Assembly (NCBI RefSeq): GCF_014274465.1
Contig: NZ_CP060394.1
Location: 3,534,001 to 3,598,000, forward strand
From: Alloacidobacterium dinghuense
GTDB taxonomy: Bacteria; Acidobacteriota; Terriglobia; Terriglobales; Acidobacteriaceae
Reading direction: 5' to 3'
Length of the DNA stretch: 64,000 bases
Positions within the stretch are counted from its first letter, which is position 1, and every line of letters starts with the position of its first letter. Below the pieces are notes generated by a model that was given only the letters and a program-made list of their open reading frames with translations, had not been told where the DNA came from and made no database searches. Of the stretch, positions 36,145 through 45,141 are shown one piece after another. The position numbers and the translations under genes were made by a program.

Positions 36145-37578
36145 TTACGAGCGCACCAGCGCCCTCTGCTCCAGCCGTTGCGGCAACTTCTCATAGATAT
36201 CATCAAAACCGCCGTTGGAAAGAATCGCAACCACATCTCCCGCGCGCAGTTCCGGCGCAATGGCGGCGACAATCGCGTCTGCATTCGCAAAAAGCGCTGC
36301 AGATTTGCCTTGCAAGTTCAAGCCCTTTACAACGCTCTCCGGGTGCAGCCGCTCACCTTCCGGAATGCTCTCCTGCTTAAAGACACCCGCCAGCACAACG
36401 CGATCCGCAAGTGAGAGACTCTCAATCAACTCCCGCTCAAAGACATTCCGGCGCAGCGTATTCGAGCGCGGCTCCAATACCGCCCACAGACGTGCCTCAG
36501 GATACGCTCCACGCAATGCCTTCAAGGTCTCCCGAATCGCAGTGGGGTGATGCGCAAAGTCGTCAATGATGGTCACCCCATCGACCACGGCTCTGACTTC
36601 AAGCCTGCGCTTCACGCTTTCAAACGAAGCCAGCGCCTCCTGAATCGCCGCCGTCTCAATCCCCTGTCCGGACGCCAACGCCGCCGCTGCCGTCGCGTTC
36701 AAGGCATTGTGCTCGCCCGCCATCGGGAGTTCCAGTTCAGCCCAAATCGAACCCTCGCGAAAAACCTTCCACGAACTACGTCCATCTCTAAATCGCAGGT
36801 CAGAAACGCGCCACTCGGAGTCAGAGCCAAATCCGTAACGCTCAACGTTACAAAATGCCTTACTCACGCATTCAGAAACAATTGGCGCGCCATCGTAAGC
36901 AACCACACGCCCACGCCGCGGAACCAGATTCACCAGCCTCTTGAACGCAGTCTTCACCTGATCGAGATCGCGATAAATATCTGCGTGATCGAACTCCACA
37001 TGCGTCAGGATGAGCGCGTCCGGAAAGTAGTGCATGAATTTCGGACCCTTATCAAAGAAGGCCGTGTCATACTCATCCCCTTCCAGAATGAATGGCCTCG
37101 TCTCGCGCAGATGAAAGCTGGTCCCAAAATTCTCCGCCACTCCGCCAATCAGAAACGACGGCGCAAGTTCTGGCTTCGTGCGCGACGCAACTTCATAAAT
37201 CCACGCCAGCATGCTGGTCGTGGTCGTCTTCCCATGCGTCCCGGCAACGACCAGCGATTCGCGGCCCGCGAGAAACTCCGAATGAATCAGCTCGGCAAGC
37301 GAAGTAAACGGGATGCGCTGATCCAACACATATTCGAGTTCCAAGTTCCCGCGCGACATGGCATTGCCTACAATCACCAGATCGGGATGCGGCTTGAGAT
37401 TCTCCTCCGAAAAAGGCTCGGCAACATGAATATTCAAGGCACGCAACAGATTGGACATCGGCGGATACGCCGCCTGATCCGAGCCCGTCACACGATGCCC
37501 CTTCAACTGCAACAATCCAGCCAGAGACGCCATCGCCGTCCCGCAGATCCCAATCAAGTGAATATGTTTCTTCTGCAT
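36145..37578 (-). CDS. mpl: UDP-MurNAc:L-Ala-gamma-D-Glu-meso-Dap ligase
   Basis: A Mur ligase with the N-terminal Rossmann motif IHLIGICGTAMASLAGLLQLKGH, the ATP loop AGTHGKTTTTSM and the central FILEGDEYDTAFFDKGPKFMHY that is typical of Mpl rather than MurC. It reattaches recycled murein tripeptide to UDP-MurNAc in the cytoplasm. The LD-carboxypeptidase gene ends only 3 bp upstream, and that enzyme makes the tripeptide, so the two form a recycling pair. Confidence 0.93.
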   Translation of the reverse strand: MQKKHIHLIGICGTAMASLAGLLQLKGHRVTGSDQAAYPPMSNLLRALNIHVAEPFSEENLKPHPDLVIVGNAMSRGNLELEYVLDQRIPFTSLAELIHSEFLAGRESLVVAGTHGKTTTTSMLAWIYEVASRTKPELAPSFLIGGVAENFGTSFHLRETRPFILEGDEYDTAFFDKGPKFMHYFPDALILTHVEFDHADIYRDLDQVKTAFKRLVNLVPRRGRVVAYDGAPIVSECVSKAFCNVERYGFGSDSEWRVSDLRFRDGRSSWKVFREGSIWAELELPMAGEHNALNATAAAALASGQGIETAAIQEALASFESVKRRLEVRAVVDGVTIIDDFAHHPTAIRETLKALRGAYPEARLWAVLEPRSNTLRRNVFERELIESLSLADRVVLAGVFKQESIPEGERLHPESVVKGLNLQGKSAALFANADAIVAAIAPELRAGDVVAILSNGGFDDIYEKLPQRLEQRALVRS

Positions 37579-37581
37579 CCT

Positions 37582-38508
37582 TCAATCAACCTGCACCGCC
37601 GGCTCCAGATACTGCAACACCGGCTCATCTTCCAAAATCAATTCCGCCTCAATCCCAAACGGCAGCGTCACATTGCTGCGCGACACATGCCCTGACCGCA
37701 GCCCGATCGCAATCGGCCCATCAAACCAGTCCAGCACACGCAGAATCACCTGCTCCAACAATTCTGGACCCGTCCCGGGCGATGTGCATTCCAGCATTTC
37801 GCCAAAGACAAATCCAGTCACACCATCAAATTTCCCGCCCAGCACCATCTGCCGCAGCATTCTGTCGATCTGGTACGGCTTCGTACCCACATCTTCCAAA
37901 AACAGCAGCTTGCCTTCCGTCTGCGGTGCAAACCTCGTCCCGAGAGTTGCAGTCAGAATACTCAGGCAGCCGCCATACATCACTCCCTGCGCGCGCCCCG
38001 GCCTCAGAACCTTCAACCCCTCCGCAGCGCCAGCTACAACAGCATCGCCATCGAGCGCAGCATCGAAGCTCACATCATGCACGCCATCATCGACAGCAAA
38101 ATCAGCAGCAACCATCGGCCCGTGAAACGAAACCAGCCCAATCTCATCCAGCAGCCAGGTCTGCACGGCAGTCATATCGCTATATCCGAAAAGTGGTTTC
38201 GGATTCTCCTGAATCAGATTAAGATCGATATCCTCAAGCAAGTAATTCGATCCGTAACCACCACGGGTACAAAATATCGCCTGCATTTCCGGGTCCGCAA
38301 ACCCGGCATGCAAATCCGCAAGCCGCTGCTCCGCGGTTCCTGAAAAATATGGCGCCTGCCGACCCTGTGCATGCTTACCAAACTCTGCGTCATACCCACG
38401 CGCGCGCAAAGCCTCAATGCCACGAGCAAGTCTCTCCGGCTTTGAGGAACTAGCTGGAGCAATTACCGCAACCCGCGCATCCGGCGCAACCGCAGGCGGT
38501 TTCAGCAT
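37582..38508 (-). CDS. ldcA: Murein LD-carboxypeptidase (S66 family)
   Basis: S66 features are clear: VAVIAPASSSKPERLARG, CTRGGYGSNYLLEDID, and FGYSDMTAVQTWL with the nucleophile Ser region; GLVSFHGPMVAADF and the later Glu/His segments are present. It removes the terminal D-Ala from recycled tetrapeptide in the cytoplasm. The start overlaps the end of the DapF-like gene by 7 bp, and mpl follows after 3 bp. Confidence 0.9.
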   Translation of the reverse strand: MLKPPAVAPDARVAVIAPASSSKPERLARGIEALRARGYDAEFGKHAQGRQAPYFSGTAEQRLADLHAGFADPEMQAIFCTRGGYGSNYLLEDIDLNLIQENPKPLFGYSDMTAVQTWLLDEIGLVSFHGPMVAADFAVDDGVHDVSFDAALDGDAVVAGAAEGLKVLRPGRAQGVMYGGCLSILTATLGTRFAPQTEGKLLFLEDVGTKPYQIDRMLRQMVLGGKFDGVTGFVFGEMLECTSPGTGPELLEQVILRVLDWFDGPIAIGLRSGHVSRSNVTLPFGIEAELILEDEPVLQYLEPAVQVD

Positions 38509-39314
38509 CCGAAAGCCTCACCCGAGGAAATAATCTCCGCAGGCCCCGTCAATAGAATTTCGCTCTCGCCTCCGAGCCATTCAACCTGCTGGGTTCCCCC
38601 AGGAGCGCGCACCTGCAGACGCGAAGCACCACCGCGATGAACCATCGCTGCAACAGCCGTTGCGCATGTTCCCGTTCCAGAAGAGGTTGTCGGCCCAACA
38701 CCTCGCTCAAATATTCGAATCTCAATCTCATCTGTGCTGATTACCCGCACAAATTCGACATTTGTCTGTTCAGGAAAATCTGGATGGAAACAAATCTCGC
38801 GGCCAACCTCCTGCCAGCTTCGGCCTCGAACCTTGAAATTTACATCCTCGGCAAAAAGAACGAAGTGCGGATTACCGACTGAAACAGAAATGCCGTCAAT
38901 CTCTTCATCGCTCAGCTTCACCGTGCGTGGCACAATCCCCGGCACGCCCATCAGCGAGGCGATCTGAAAACGGTCGCCCCCCGCCTTCACAACGGTGCAC
39001 TCACGCGGACCCGCATCCGTCTCGAGCGAGACGCTATCACCCGCGCCGAGCTTTCGTTCGTGAGCCATCCACGCAGCCACGCAGCGCGTACCATTGCCGG
39101 AAATCTCGGCAACCGAACCATCCGCGTTAAAGAGCCGAATCCGGCCCGAACGCTCTCCAGTCCACTGCAGATACTCAACACCATCTGCGCCGATTCCAGT
39201 ATTGCGGGCACACAACTTCACCGCGCAGTCGCGTTGCCGCTCTGCACTTACTTCCACCGCATCCACGATCAGAAAATCATTCCCACACGCGTGGCCTTTC
39301 ACAAACCGAATCAA
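38502..39314 (-). CDS. DapF-family epimerase homologue lacking both catalytic cysteines
   Basis: The whole length matches diaminopimelate epimerase: NDFLIVDAV, FNADGSVAEISGNGTRC, VGNPHFVLF and a final GVGPTTSSGTGTCATAV. In the enzyme the two active-site cysteines lie in CGNG and ACGSG; here both are Ser (SGNG and SSGTG). The GLGNDF loop is ACGNDF. The start is TTG and overlaps the MgtC-like stop by 4 bp. It may be a serine-using variant, an enzyme for another substrate, or inactive. Its place before ldcA and mpl fits meso-Dap wall metabolism. Confidence 0.82.
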   Translation of the reverse strand: MIRFVKGHACGNDFLIVDAVEVSAERQRDCAVKLCARNTGIGADGVEYLQWTGERSGRIRLFNADGSVAEISGNGTRCVAAWMAHERKLGAGDSVSLETDAGPRECTVVKAGGDRFQIASLMGVPGIVPRTVKLSDEEIDGISVSVGNPHFVLFAEDVNFKVRGRSWQEVGREICFHPDFPEQTNVEFVRVISTDEIEIRIFERGVGPTTSSGTGTCATAVAAMVHRGGASRLQVRAPGGTQQVEWLGGESEILLTGPAEIISSGEAFGC

Positions 39315-40039
39315 TCGTCCTCCGGATCGTGGAATGTCAACACTTCATCAATGGCGGGTGCCGCGTTTAAAGTTGCCAGCAGTTTGTCATGACCCCTGCG
39401 TGAAGCAGCTACGGAAAATGACAGCCGATTCAATTCTCCAATGCTCTGCTGGTCCAACACAACAAGCCTGCGTTTTTCGCGATCCATCGCATTCAGAATT
39501 GAGAGAGAGATCTTGTCGGCGTCGGCGCCGCGCACCTCGTAGATCACAGAATACAGTTTGAGGTTTGCATGCTTCTCAAGAAAACCCACGCCCTCAAGCG
39601 CGATCAGTATGAGCGCGGCAGAAAACACCGCGGGAAAGTACAGGCCCGCGCCGCAAGCCATCCCAACCGACGCCACCGCCCAGACAGTCGCCGCGCTCGT
39701 CAGGCCGCTCACACGGTCACGATTGCGAATGATGAGTCCGGCCCCCAGAAATCCGATGCCCTGCACAATGTTGGAAGCGATCTGTCCCTTATTGGCGCTC
39801 CCCGCGCCCGCCACCACGGACGAGAGAAATGTAAATAGTGACGCACCAAAACAAATCAGCAGGTTCGTTCGCACACCTGATGGCTTATGGTGATACTCGC
39901 GGTCGATGCCAATCACACCCCCGAGAAAGGCCGCTAACAGCAAACGACCAATCGCGCCACCGGTAAGAACCGCTTCTTCCAGACCATTGAAGGTCAACAT
40001 GTGGCCGGGTTCTTCGAGCGCCAAAAGGAGGTGTGCCAT
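39311..40039 (-). CDS. MgtC/SapB-family membrane protein
   Basis: The MgtC core has LLLAAFLGGVIGIDREYHHKPSGVRTNLLICFGASLFT and NIVQGIGFLGAGLIIRNRDRVSGLTSAATVW, spread over four to five helices. A soluble regulatory domain of about 75 residues follows. The start at 40039 avoids overlap with the upstream gene; an ORF start at 40105 would overlap it by 46 bp. Family members affect Mg2+ limitation responses and ATP synthase control. Confidence 0.85.
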   Translation of the reverse strand: MAHLLLALEEPGHMLTFNGLEEAVLTGGAIGRLLLAAFLGGVIGIDREYHHKPSGVRTNLLICFGASLFTFLSSVVAGAGSANKGQIASNIVQGIGFLGAGLIIRNRDRVSGLTSAATVWAVASVGMACGAGLYFPAVFSAALILIALEGVGFLEKHANLKLYSVIYEVRGADADKISLSILNAMDREKRRLVVLDQQSIGELNRLSFSVAASRRGHDKLLATLNAAPAIDEVLTFHDPEDD

Positions 40040-40059
40040 GCTGTTTGAGCGTGATGCTA

Positions 40060-41694
40060 TCACTTCGCAAGATAGATGCGCGCGCACGGTTGACCCGTGG
40101 AACACACTACGTTAACCAGCGTCAGTCCCTCCGGATGCGCTTCTACCGCGCGCGCCACTGCGTCGCCCTCGGTAGCCACAACAATCGCCGCGGACTGCGC
40201 CGGATGCTCCAGCGCCGGCGGCCATTGATAGTAATCTCCTTCGTTGATCGTCCGCTTCAGCGGAATCCCCGCGCGCTGCAGCGCTCCCGGATGCTCCGAC
40301 GTGTACATCAGGATCATCCCTTGCTCCGGCATCGTCGCCAACGCGTTTGCCAGTGCTTTCTCATACGGTATCCGCGTCCGCGAATTGGCCACCGCTTCCT
40401 GCAACACCAGCGGACGCCCACGCAGCAACACAACGCTGTTCGCCATCACGAGAACCGCAACCGCAATGACAACCCAGGCATAGGATCGCGGCCGGCGCCT
40501 GGCCGTGAACGCGGCGACTTCATGCACAAAAATTGCCAGAAACAGCGCGAATACCGGAAGCATTTCCATTCCGTAGCGCACGTTGTACCAGGAGTGCGGC
40601 CACCACAACGGAATGAAAATCGGCACCGAGCCATAAGCAATCGAATACGCATAAAACGGCAGCGGTATCCCCAGGAGCAGCGCAGCAGCAATTCCCCGTA
40701 ACCGCCATCTCCATGCCGCGATTGCGGTGCCCGCGAGCGACAGCCACAGCAAGAGATTGCCCCAGCGCAACGGGACGGCACCCATTTCGGCAGCCTTCAG
40801 AAAATACAACGAGGCTACGCGCATGCTGTGCCAGCCGGGATAGTGCGGCGCTCCCGGCATTGAAGTACGCGCATCAATCGCCTTTGCTGAATAGGGTCCG
40901 CGCAGAAAATCCAGCGGATCGCCAAACTGTTTCGCGTTATACAAAAGCCATAACGCCGGAGCGGCCAGCAGCAGCCCGGTAAACAAAATAAAGGCCCCGC
41001 CCACGCGCTCACGTAGATGCCGCCGCACTCCCCACGCCACCACCAGCCACGCAAACGCCGCATAGATCCACCCGTCGTAACGCGTGAACATCGCTGCCAC
41101 CAGCACGAGCCCTGCTGCAACCAGCTGTCGCGACGCCCGCTTCTGGTCGCCGGCTTTCATCGCACGACCATGCTCAGCGATCAGCAGCGCGCTCCAGATC
41201 ATTTCAGCGAGAAAGAGCGGCTCCGTCATCGCCGTAGTCTGCATGTAGAGCAGCCCCGGGTTCAGCGCATAGAACAAGCCCGCAATCCCTGCAGTCGAAC
41301 TAGGTAGCCACAGTCTCGCCAGCCTATAGATACCGGCACAGCCGAGAACGTAGCACGCCATCGAGGGCCACGCCCCCGCCAGCCCTGTCTGCCACCATTC
41401 CATCTTCTGCACAAAGGGCAACAGCAACAGGTGCGGCAGCGGCAGCCAGACCGAGCCTAGCTGCCGGAAACCGGGATTCAGTGAATCGAAGATACGACGC
41501 GCAATATGCAGATGAGCGACAGCGTCGCCATACAGCAGCAGCATGCCGCCCTGCATGCAGTACCTTAGAGCCATGAGCGATAGCCCCATGGCGATCGAGC
41601 CTACCAACCACGCCTCCTGCCGAAGCGAGAGATGATCGGCTTCCTGTACAGCTTTGGACTCAGTCAAGATGAGACAACTCGCGAAAGAGCGCAA
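40060..41694 (-). CDS. GT-C type polytopic membrane protein (glycosyltransferase-like)
   Basis: About eleven hydrophobic helices and an early loop, LLYGDAVAHLHIARRIFDSLNPGFRQLGSVWLPLPHLL, resemble GT39/GT83-type transferases, with Asp-Ala replacing the usual D-E pair. The C-terminal part is soluble and probably periplasmic. The frame opens with TTG at 41694 and overlaps the kinase gene by 35 bp; a later TTG at 41667 is possible. The donor and acceptor are unknown. Confidence 0.7.
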   Translation of the reverse strand: MRSFASCLILTESKAVQEADHLSLRQEAWLVGSIAMGLSLMALRYCMQGGMLLLYGDAVAHLHIARRIFDSLNPGFRQLGSVWLPLPHLLLLPFVQKMEWWQTGLAGAWPSMACYVLGCAGIYRLARLWLPSSTAGIAGLFYALNPGLLYMQTTAMTEPLFLAEMIWSALLIAEHGRAMKAGDQKRASRQLVAAGLVLVAAMFTRYDGWIYAAFAWLVVAWGVRRHLRERVGGAFILFTGLLLAAPALWLLYNAKQFGDPLDFLRGPYSAKAIDARTSMPGAPHYPGWHSMRVASLYFLKAAEMGAVPLRWGNLLLWLSLAGTAIAAWRWRLRGIAAALLLGIPLPFYAYSIAYGSVPIFIPLWWPHSWYNVRYGMEMLPVFALFLAIFVHEVAAFTARRRPRSYAWVVIAVAVLVMANSVVLLRGRPLVLQEAVANSRTRIPYEKALANALATMPEQGMILMYTSEHPGALQRAGIPLKRTINEGDYYQWPPALEHPAQSAAIVVATEGDAVARAVEAHPEGLTLVNVVCSTGQPCARIYLAK

Positions 41695-42595
41695 AGCGCC
41701 GGTCGATTTCTTCGCGCGTTAATGCCTGCAACCGCTCCGTCCCGAAGCGCTCTACGGCAAAGGAGCCCATCACGCCGCCGTAGAACATAGCGCGCTTGAA
41801 CGTAGCCGGAGTAATTTCCTGGTGTGATGCGAGATACCCGAAGAATCCGCCCGCGAACGAATCACCGGCTCCCGTCGGATCGACAACTTCGCTCAGCGGC
41901 AATGCAGGCGCGCGGAACGGAAGAGCCACGTGGTTAGTCTCGCCCGGAAACAATTTATCGCCGAAAAATGCGGTTGCGCCGTATTCGCCGTGCTTGACGA
42001 TAAGGCTCTTCGGCCCCGACGCCAGAATCTTTTCCGCCGCACGTACCAGGTTCGCATCCTTTGCCAGCAGCTTCGCTTCACCGTCATTGATGAGCAAGCC
42101 GTCGAGACCCGTCAACACTTTCTCCAGGTTTTCCCGATGATCGTTGATCCAATAATTCATCGTGTCGCCGCACACCATGCGCACACGCGGCATTTGCTTG
42201 CGAACATTCGCCTGCAGCATAGGATCGATGTTCGCCAGGAAAAGAAACTCGGAGTCGGCATACTCTGCCGGAACACTTGGAGAAAATGTCTCAAATACAT
42301 TCAGATGCGTTTCGTGCGTCTGTGCCTCGTTCAGGTTCTTCAAGTACGACCCGCGCCAGAAGAAGCTTTTGCCCGCGACGTGCTCAATCCCGCGCGTATC
42401 CACGCCGCGCCGCTTCAACACATCTTCTTCGGCGGCAGTAAAGTCCTCGCCAACCACCGCAATCACACGCACATCGGTAAAGTAGCTCGCGGCCAATGAA
42501 AAATACGTGGCCGCACCGCCCAGACAGCGCTCAGCATGGCCTGAAGGAGTTTCAATGCTGTCAAATGCAACACTTCCCACTACAAGAATCGCCAT
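41660..42595 (-). CDS. PfkB-family carbohydrate/nucleoside kinase
   Basis: The start is the ATG at 42595 with AGGAAG upstream. The ribokinase fold ends in the PfkB signature EVVDPTGAGDSFAGGFFGYL, with the catalytic Asp. RCLGGAATYFSLAAS near the N-terminus is the sugar-binding region. It lies 15 bp after mtnP, so a role on a product of methylthioadenosine breakdown or on adenosine is likely but unproved. Confidence 0.85.
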   Translation of the reverse strand: MAILVVGSVAFDSIETPSGHAERCLGGAATYFSLAASYFTDVRVIAVVGEDFTAAEEDVLKRRGVDTRGIEHVAGKSFFWRGSYLKNLNEAQTHETHLNVFETFSPSVPAEYADSEFLFLANIDPMLQANVRKQMPRVRMVCGDTMNYWINDHRENLEKVLTGLDGLLINDGEAKLLAKDANLVRAAEKILASGPKSLIVKHGEYGATAFFGDKLFPGETNHVALPFRAPALPLSEVVDPTGAGDSFAGGFFGYLASHQEITPATFKRAMFYGGVMGSFAVERFGTERLQALTREEIDRRFALFRELSHLD

Positions 42596-42610
42596 CAATT
42601 CTTCCTGTCG

Positions 42611-43477
42611 TTATTTATTGAGATATTTGCCCACCAGCAGATCGAGCCGCTCGCGCGTCTCGGCCGGAATAGCAGCCGGATTGGTAAGAATCGCATACTG
42701 CAGCGCCGTCGCACAGGCGCAGGTGCGCTCCTTGGGCATCGCAGCCACTGCCGCTCGTACTACGTTGGCGGCGTTCGCCGCATTCTGGTTCAGCACCGCC
42801 ACAATTTGTTCAACCGACACATCGTCATGGCCTTCGCGCCAGCAATCGTAGTCAGTCACCATGGCCATCGTTGCGTAGCAAATCTCGGCCTCACGAGCCA
42901 GCTTCGCTTCCTGCAGATTGGTCATGCCAATCACATCCGCGCCCCAGCTGCGATACAGGTTCGACTCCGCTCTCGTCGAGAACTGCGGGCCTTCCATGCA
43001 GACATACGTTCCGCCGCCTTTGCCCACCACATCCGCCGCCGCGCACGCATCCACGATTGTCTTTGCCACCGTGGCGCAGACCGGATCGCCAAAGGCTACA
43101 TGCCCAACAATGCCGTTCCCGAAAAAAGTCGATTCCCGATGAAACGTGCGATCGATGAATTGATTAGGCACAACGAAGTCCGTCGGCTTATGCTCTTCCT
43201 TGAGCGAGCCAACAGCAGAAACTGAAAGAATCCGCTCCACGCCCAGCTTCTTCATCGCGTAGATGTTTGCGCGAAAATTCAGCTCCGAGGGCAGCAGCTT
43301 GTGACCGCGCCCGTGCCGTGCCAGAAAAACAACCTTGCGCCCTTCCAGATCGCCAAGAATAAAAGCATCGCTTGGCTCGCCGAACGGCGTCTCAACGCGC
43401 TCCTCGCGCGTGTTGGTCAGACCGGGCATGGAGTAAAGCCCGCTGCCCCCGATGATTCCAATTTCTGCTTGTTGCAA
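42611..43477 (-). CDS. mtnP: S-methyl-5'-thioadenosine phosphorylase
   Basis: Nucleoside phosphorylase fold with [15 protein letters not shown], the phosphate site [20 protein letters not shown] and the purine site [15 protein letters not shown], followed by [17 protein letters not shown]; these fit MTA phosphorylase better than purine nucleoside phosphorylase. The start is TTG with GGAG six bases before. It cleaves MTA to adenine and methylthioribose-1-phosphate and heads the kinase-to-plsC run. Confidence 0.9.
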   Translation of the reverse strand: MQQAEIGIIGGSGLYSMPGLTNTREERVETPFGEPSDAFILGDLEGRKVVFLARHGRGHKLLPSELNFRANIYAMKKLGVERILSVSAVGSLKEEHKPTDFVVPNQFIDRTFHRESTFFGNGIVGHVAFGDPVCATVAKTIVDACAAADVVGKGGGTYVCMEGPQFSTRAESNLYRSWGADVIGMTNLQEAKLAREAEICYATMAMVTDYDCWREGHDDVSVEQIVAVLNQNAANAANVVRAAVAAMPKERTCACATALQYAILTNPAAIPAETRERLDLLVGKYLNK

Positions 43478-43555
43478 ACCGAACTCCGTCGCACTCTTCC
43501 CTGCGGAAGAAGCTGAAATGAGATAGTGCGAAGAATTCAGTATAAATGCTGCGAC

Positions 43556-45085
43556 TCAATGCGGCAGCGCAGCCCGCATCACGCCACAAGTAGAAAAGAA
43601 GTGCACCATGCCGGCATTCAGCTCAGCACTGTGATCGCCCTTCAATGGACGAACTCGAAACCTGGCCGCCTGATTCGCCTCGTCATTCTGTTGTGCGCCC
43701 GTAACCAGAAAGGCCAGCTTGCGCGCCGTTGTAAGGTCAAAACTTTCGCTCACAAAAACCATGCGGTCCTGGGTGGTCAGCACCACAGGCCCTTCGCTCG
43801 TGTTATAGATTTGTTCCGTTTTGTCCGCCTCATCGTTGGTATCCCGCGTCACGTTGGAATATTTCTTTCCCAACTCATCGGCGTACATCTTCGTAAAGGC
43901 CTGCGCAGCCTGCGGCGTCTTCCACTGCGAAAGATAAAAGAGAGCTACCGATGTGGTGGAATCCTTCTCAGCGTCTGTCTTCGCCTTCTTGCTTTGCACC
44001 GCGTAATAGATGCCGCCATCCCACGCCGGCGTCAGCGCGGAAGACATCTCCTGGCCGCCAAACAACTCCGTCAGCATGCGCACATCCAGCTGACCCATTA
44101 CACCAACATCGTAAGGTTCATAGTCCGCGTCCAGCAGCGGATGCACATCCGGCATCTGCAGCACCGGAACCTGGCGCTTCCGCATGTAGGCCCGTGGATT
44201 CATGATCTCGTAGCTCGAGTCCGGTGGACGATCCAGCACCCCGGCAAACGCACCCGCCTGCCCCTCATCCTTCAGCACGATTTGCTCAAACTTCAAGCCA
44301 TCCTGATACGGAAACAGCAGCGACTCCTTGAGCACCAGCGGCGCGCGCGCCAGCACCGGCGAATCCGATGTATCGCTGCTGTCCGCCAGATTATCCACTA
44401 CATCCGGCGCAGTCAGCAGGCTCTTTCCAGAGGGGGCCAGCGCATAGTCCAGATAGACAGCCATAGCCTGCCCCTCAAGCACCGCCTCGCGCGCCGTATC
44501 CCTTTCATCCGTCTGGATATGCTCGTTGTCCTGCTTCACGTTGCGTGACAGGTCGTCGCTCGTTCCTTCTTCCCATTTGTCCAGATCAACATGCTGGTCC
44601 TGCAATGCATGCGTCAGCTCGTGCGCCAGCACCGGCTTTTGCGTATCCGGAGTCGCCCAGTCCAGCAGGTTCACCGTCTTCGTTTTGCTGTCGTAATAGG
44701 CTTCAATCTGCTCCTTCAGAAGTTGCAGCAGAAATGGACGCAGCTGAAAATCGCGGTCCAGCAGCCCAAACTTTTTGAGGACAATCTCGGACCGCTCCAT
44801 CCGCTTGGCATCCTTGTCGTCGTTCATTTTTTCGACAAGGTATTTTTCCACCGCCTCGCGCGTCGTCAGCTTGCGCTTCACGTCATGCTTGATCGCCAGT
44901 TTGCTGTCATCGGATGCAAATTTCAGGATCACGCCGACGGAGTTAAACAGCTCTTTCGCCTGCGCTGGAGAAATGTGCGCATCCTGCGGTGTGGCTTTTG
45001 GAACCGTCGCGCTGGTTGGCGTCTGACCGGGACACACCCCTACGGCGGCCGCTAGTACCAGAACTAAGTGCTTTGCCATCTTCAT
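43556..45085 (-). CDS. Exported HExxH putative metallopeptidase
   Basis: The start at 45085 follows GGAAGG by nine bases. A signal peptide (VLVLAAAVGVCPG) is followed by a helical region and the zinc motif PVLAHELTHALQDQHVDLDKW, preceded by AYYDSKTKTVNLLDW. This resembles acidobacterial putative zinc peptidases of unknown target. The C-terminal half (from about residue 330) has a region like secreted proteins with repeated lysine-rich turns. It is divergent from ygfZ, with only 56 bp between starts. Confidence 0.75.
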   Translation of the reverse strand: MKMAKHLVLVLAAAVGVCPGQTPTSATVPKATPQDAHISPAQAKELFNSVGVILKFASDDSKLAIKHDVKRKLTTREAVEKYLVEKMNDDKDAKRMERSEIVLKKFGLLDRDFQLRPFLLQLLKEQIEAYYDSKTKTVNLLDWATPDTQKPVLAHELTHALQDQHVDLDKWEEGTSDDLSRNVKQDNEHIQTDERDTAREAVLEGQAMAVYLDYALAPSGKSLLTAPDVVDNLADSSDTSDSPVLARAPLVLKESLLFPYQDGLKFEQIVLKDEGQAGAFAGVLDRPPDSSYEIMNPRAYMRKRQVPVLQMPDVHPLLDADYEPYDVGVMGQLDVRMLTELFGGQEMSSALTPAWDGGIYYAVQSKKAKTDAEKDSTTSVALFYLSQWKTPQAAQAFTKMYADELGKKYSNVTRDTNDEADKTEQIYNTSEGPVVLTTQDRMVFVSESFDLTTARKLAFLVTGAQQNDEANQAARFRVRPLKGDHSAELNAGMVHFFSTCGVMRAALPH

Positions 45086-45129
45086 TTCGCGCATCCTTCC
45101 CGGACTCAACTTGGCCTCGCCTCGAAGGC

Positions 45130-45141
45130 TATAATTTGATT
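45130..45141 (+). promoter_or_regulatory. TATAAT box directly before the ygfZ start
   Basis: A perfect TATAAT at 45130-45135 lies six bases before the ATG at 45142, and no Shine-Dalgarno sequence fits between them. Transcription would begin at or next to the A of ATG, giving a leaderless mRNA. No clear -35 box is seen. Confidence 0.45.

Noticed and set aside
36547-37695. Long plus-strand frame of 382 residues
   Set aside because: It is antisense to mpl, Arg/His-rich, with no family features; a codon-bias shadow.
43526-44548. Plus-strand frame of 340 residues
   Set aside because: It is antisense to the HExxH peptidase gene, basic and without motifs.
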